Below are positions 7,317 through 8,629 of a DNA stretch of 8,629 nucleotides, in pieces (the first letter of the stretch is position 1; every line of letters begins with the position of its first letter). The stretch is taken from NCBI GenBank assembly GCA_945883885.1, contig CAMCYM010000059.1, forward strand, positions 1-8,629, read 5' to 3'. The DNA is from Chryseobacterium gleum. GTDB taxonomy: Bacteria > Bacteroidota > Bacteroidia > Flavobacteriales_D > Sanyastnellaceae. Under the pieces are notes generated by a model. The model was not told the DNA's origin. It worked only from the letters and a program-made list of their open reading frames with translations, and did not search any database. Made by a program: the position numbers and the translations under genes.

Positions 7317-8629
7317 ATGCGCACGATTGTTCTGCTAGCATTCGCGTCGGTTGCACAGTTTGCGGGTGCACAGGTCGTTTGGACCGATCCCCCCTTCCCT
7401 ACCGCCGATGACCAAGTCACGCTGTACTACAACGCCGCGCTCGGCAACGGGACCTTGACGAATGTGATTCCCGTGTACATCCACACCGGCGTCATCACGA
7501 GCGCCTCGACGACGCCGAGCGACTGGCAGCACGTGAATACCCCGTGGGGCGTACCGGATGCTGCGGCCGTCATGGCACCGCAAGGTGGAGGCATCCACAC
7601 CTTCAACTTCGGCGGCCAGACCCTTGCGGATTACTACGGTCTGCTGCCGGGAGAAACCATCGAGCAACTGGCCATGGTGTTCCGGAACGCATCTGGCACG
7701 CTGGTCGGGCGCAATGCAGACAATTCGGACATCTTCCTTCCGGTTTCCGACGGGACCTTCTCCGCCTCGTTCATCGCGCCGGAACTGGGGTACGCGGTGC
7801 TGAATGTGGGCGAATCGGTGGCGCTCGAGGGCATCGCGACGGCCGATGCCGCGCTGACATTGACCATCGGTGGCGTGGAGGTGGCGACCGCAAGCGGCCA
7901 AACCCTGAGCCACACCTTCACGGCCACCGAGCCCGGCACCTTCGTCTGCACGCTCACGGCTACCAGCGGTGCCCTGACCGCCGAGGACGAAATCACGATC
8001 ACGGTGCTGCCCGATGCCCCGCCGACGGGGTGGGCCCCTACCGGCACGCTGGACGGAATCACCTACACCAGCACCGGATCGGTGCGGCTGCAGCTGTATG
8101 CGCCTGGCAAGGAGTTCGTCTTTGTGACCGGGGACTTCAACGGGTGGCAGTTGACCGGAGACTACATGATGACCCGGACGCCGGACGGGCAGCGGTTTTG
8201 GGTCGACATCGCGGGGCTGACGCCGGGAGAGAAGTACCGGTTCCACTACCACGTCTTGCCGGACGGCATCCGCGTGACGGATCCATACTGCGAGGTGGTG
8301 CTCGACCGCTGGAACGACCCGTGGATTCCGGAGTCCACGTATCCGGACCTGTTGCCGTTCCCGACGATGTTGACCGAGAATAGCCCGGTGGGGGTGCTCG
8401 AGCCTGGGGCTGCGGAGTTTGTTTGGACGGACGCGGGCTTCGCGCGTCCGCCGAAAGAAGACCTGGTCATCTACGAGCTGCTCGTCCGCGACTTCACGGA
8501 AGAACGGACCTACCAGGCGATTCTGGATACGCTGGATTACCTCGAACGCCTCGGAATCAGCGCTTTGCAGCTCATGCCCGTCATGGAATTCAACGGCAAC
8601 GACAGCTGGGGCTCCAACACGACGTTTTA
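7317..8629 (+). CDS. Secreted multidomain GH13 alpha-amylase, N-terminal part (runs off right edge)
   Basis: Predicted extracellular starch/maltodextrin-degrading enzyme; 437 full codons are present and the frame is open at the edge. A signal peptide MRTIVLLAFASVAQFAGA is followed by Q19, a typical Bacteroidota cleavage site. Residues about 20-140 form a beta-rich module (DDQVTLYYNAALGN, then YIHTGVIT and SDWQHV), of the kind I recall before Bacteroidota amylase domains but cannot name. Residues about 145-235 look like an Ig/PKD-type module ending in DEITITVLPD. Residues about 245-345 form an E-set/CBM48-like domain (FVFVTGDFNGWQL, then YRFHYHVLPDG). The GH13 barrel starts near 382 with DLVIYELLVRDFTEERTYQA, then YLERLGISALQLMPVMEF and NDSWGSN. 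The catalytic Asp/Glu/Asp residues and any T9SS C-terminus lie outside the window. It follows the CotH gene by 60 bases on the same strand. Its products would feed maltose phosphorylase once imported. Confidence 0.92.
   Translation, partial: MRTIVLLAFASVAQFAGAQVVWTDPPFPTADDQVTLYYNAALGNGTLTNVIPVYIHTGVITSASTTPSDWQHVNTPWGVPDAAAVMAPQGGGIHTFNFGGQTLADYYGLLPGETIEQLAMVFRNASGTLVGRNADNSDIFLPVSDGTFSASFIAPELGYAVLNVGESVALEGIATADAALTLTIGGVEVATASGQTLSHTFTATEPGTFVCTLTATSGALTAEDEITITVLPDAPPTGWAPTGTLDGITYTSTGSVRLQLYAPGKEFVFVTGDFNGWQLTGDYMMTRTPDGQRFWVDIAGLTPGEKYRFHYHVLPDGIRVTDPYCEVVLDRWNDPWIPESTYPDLLPFPTMLTENSPVGVLEPGAAEFVWTDAGFARPPKEDLVIYELLVRDFTEERTYQAILDTLDYLERLGISALQLMPVMEFNGNDSWGSNTTF

Noticed and set aside
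7335..8252. A 305-codon minus-strand frame antisense to the amylase
   Set aside because: The opposite frame encodes a signal peptide, an E-set domain and the GH13 start; this one has no recognisable content.

Overview
The window looks like a chromosomal carbohydrate-metabolism locus from a GC-rich member of the Bacteroidota, most likely a Flavobacteriales-type marine or freshwater lineage. The reasons are: a maltose phosphorylase N-terminus of the kind found in flavobacteria, a NUDIX-derived sugar regulator, secreted proteins with Bacteroidota-style signal peptides (one ending in AQ), a C-terminal region resembling a type IX secretion sorting domain, no Shine-Dalgarno sequences, and TAnnTTTG-like promoter elements. 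The base composition is clearly above 50% GC by eye; I did not count it. Codon use looks similar throughout, and I see no mobile element, tRNA, rRNA or CRISPR array.

Left half, minus strand (4206 down to 1): five genes in a tight run, pfkA, gap, a BadF/BcrAD-type sugar kinase, pgmB (beta-phosphoglucomutase), and a GH65 maltose phosphorylase that runs off the left edge. Gaps are 13, 10, -4 and 2 bases, so this is very probably one operon. Read as a pathway, maltose is split by phosphorolysis into glucose and beta-glucose-1-phosphate. PgmB makes glucose-6-phosphate from the latter, and the kinase could phosphorylate the free glucose or amino sugars. PfkA and Gap are two glycolytic steps further on; glucose-6-phosphate isomerase, aldolase and triose-phosphate isomerase are not in the window.

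Centre (4207-4329): a 123-base divergent control region with one candidate -7 box per strand and a GC-rich imperfect inverted repeat.

Right half, plus strand (4330 to 8629): a NUDIX-domain/winged-helix regulator whose NUDIX box has lost key catalytic residues. It overlaps by 4 bases a secreted CotH-kinase/lamin-tail protein. After a 60-base gap comes a secreted multidomain GH13 alpha-amylase, cut by the right edge. The extracellular amylase would produce maltodextrins that the minus-strand operon could consume. The regulator sits between the two arms and is the obvious candidate to control both. No SusC/SusD transporter is visible.

The biology is mostly recognisable. The least described parts are the regulator's placement and operator, its translational coupling to a secreted CotH kinase, and the inclusion of a BadF kinase and upper/lower glycolysis genes in a maltose phosphorylase operon.
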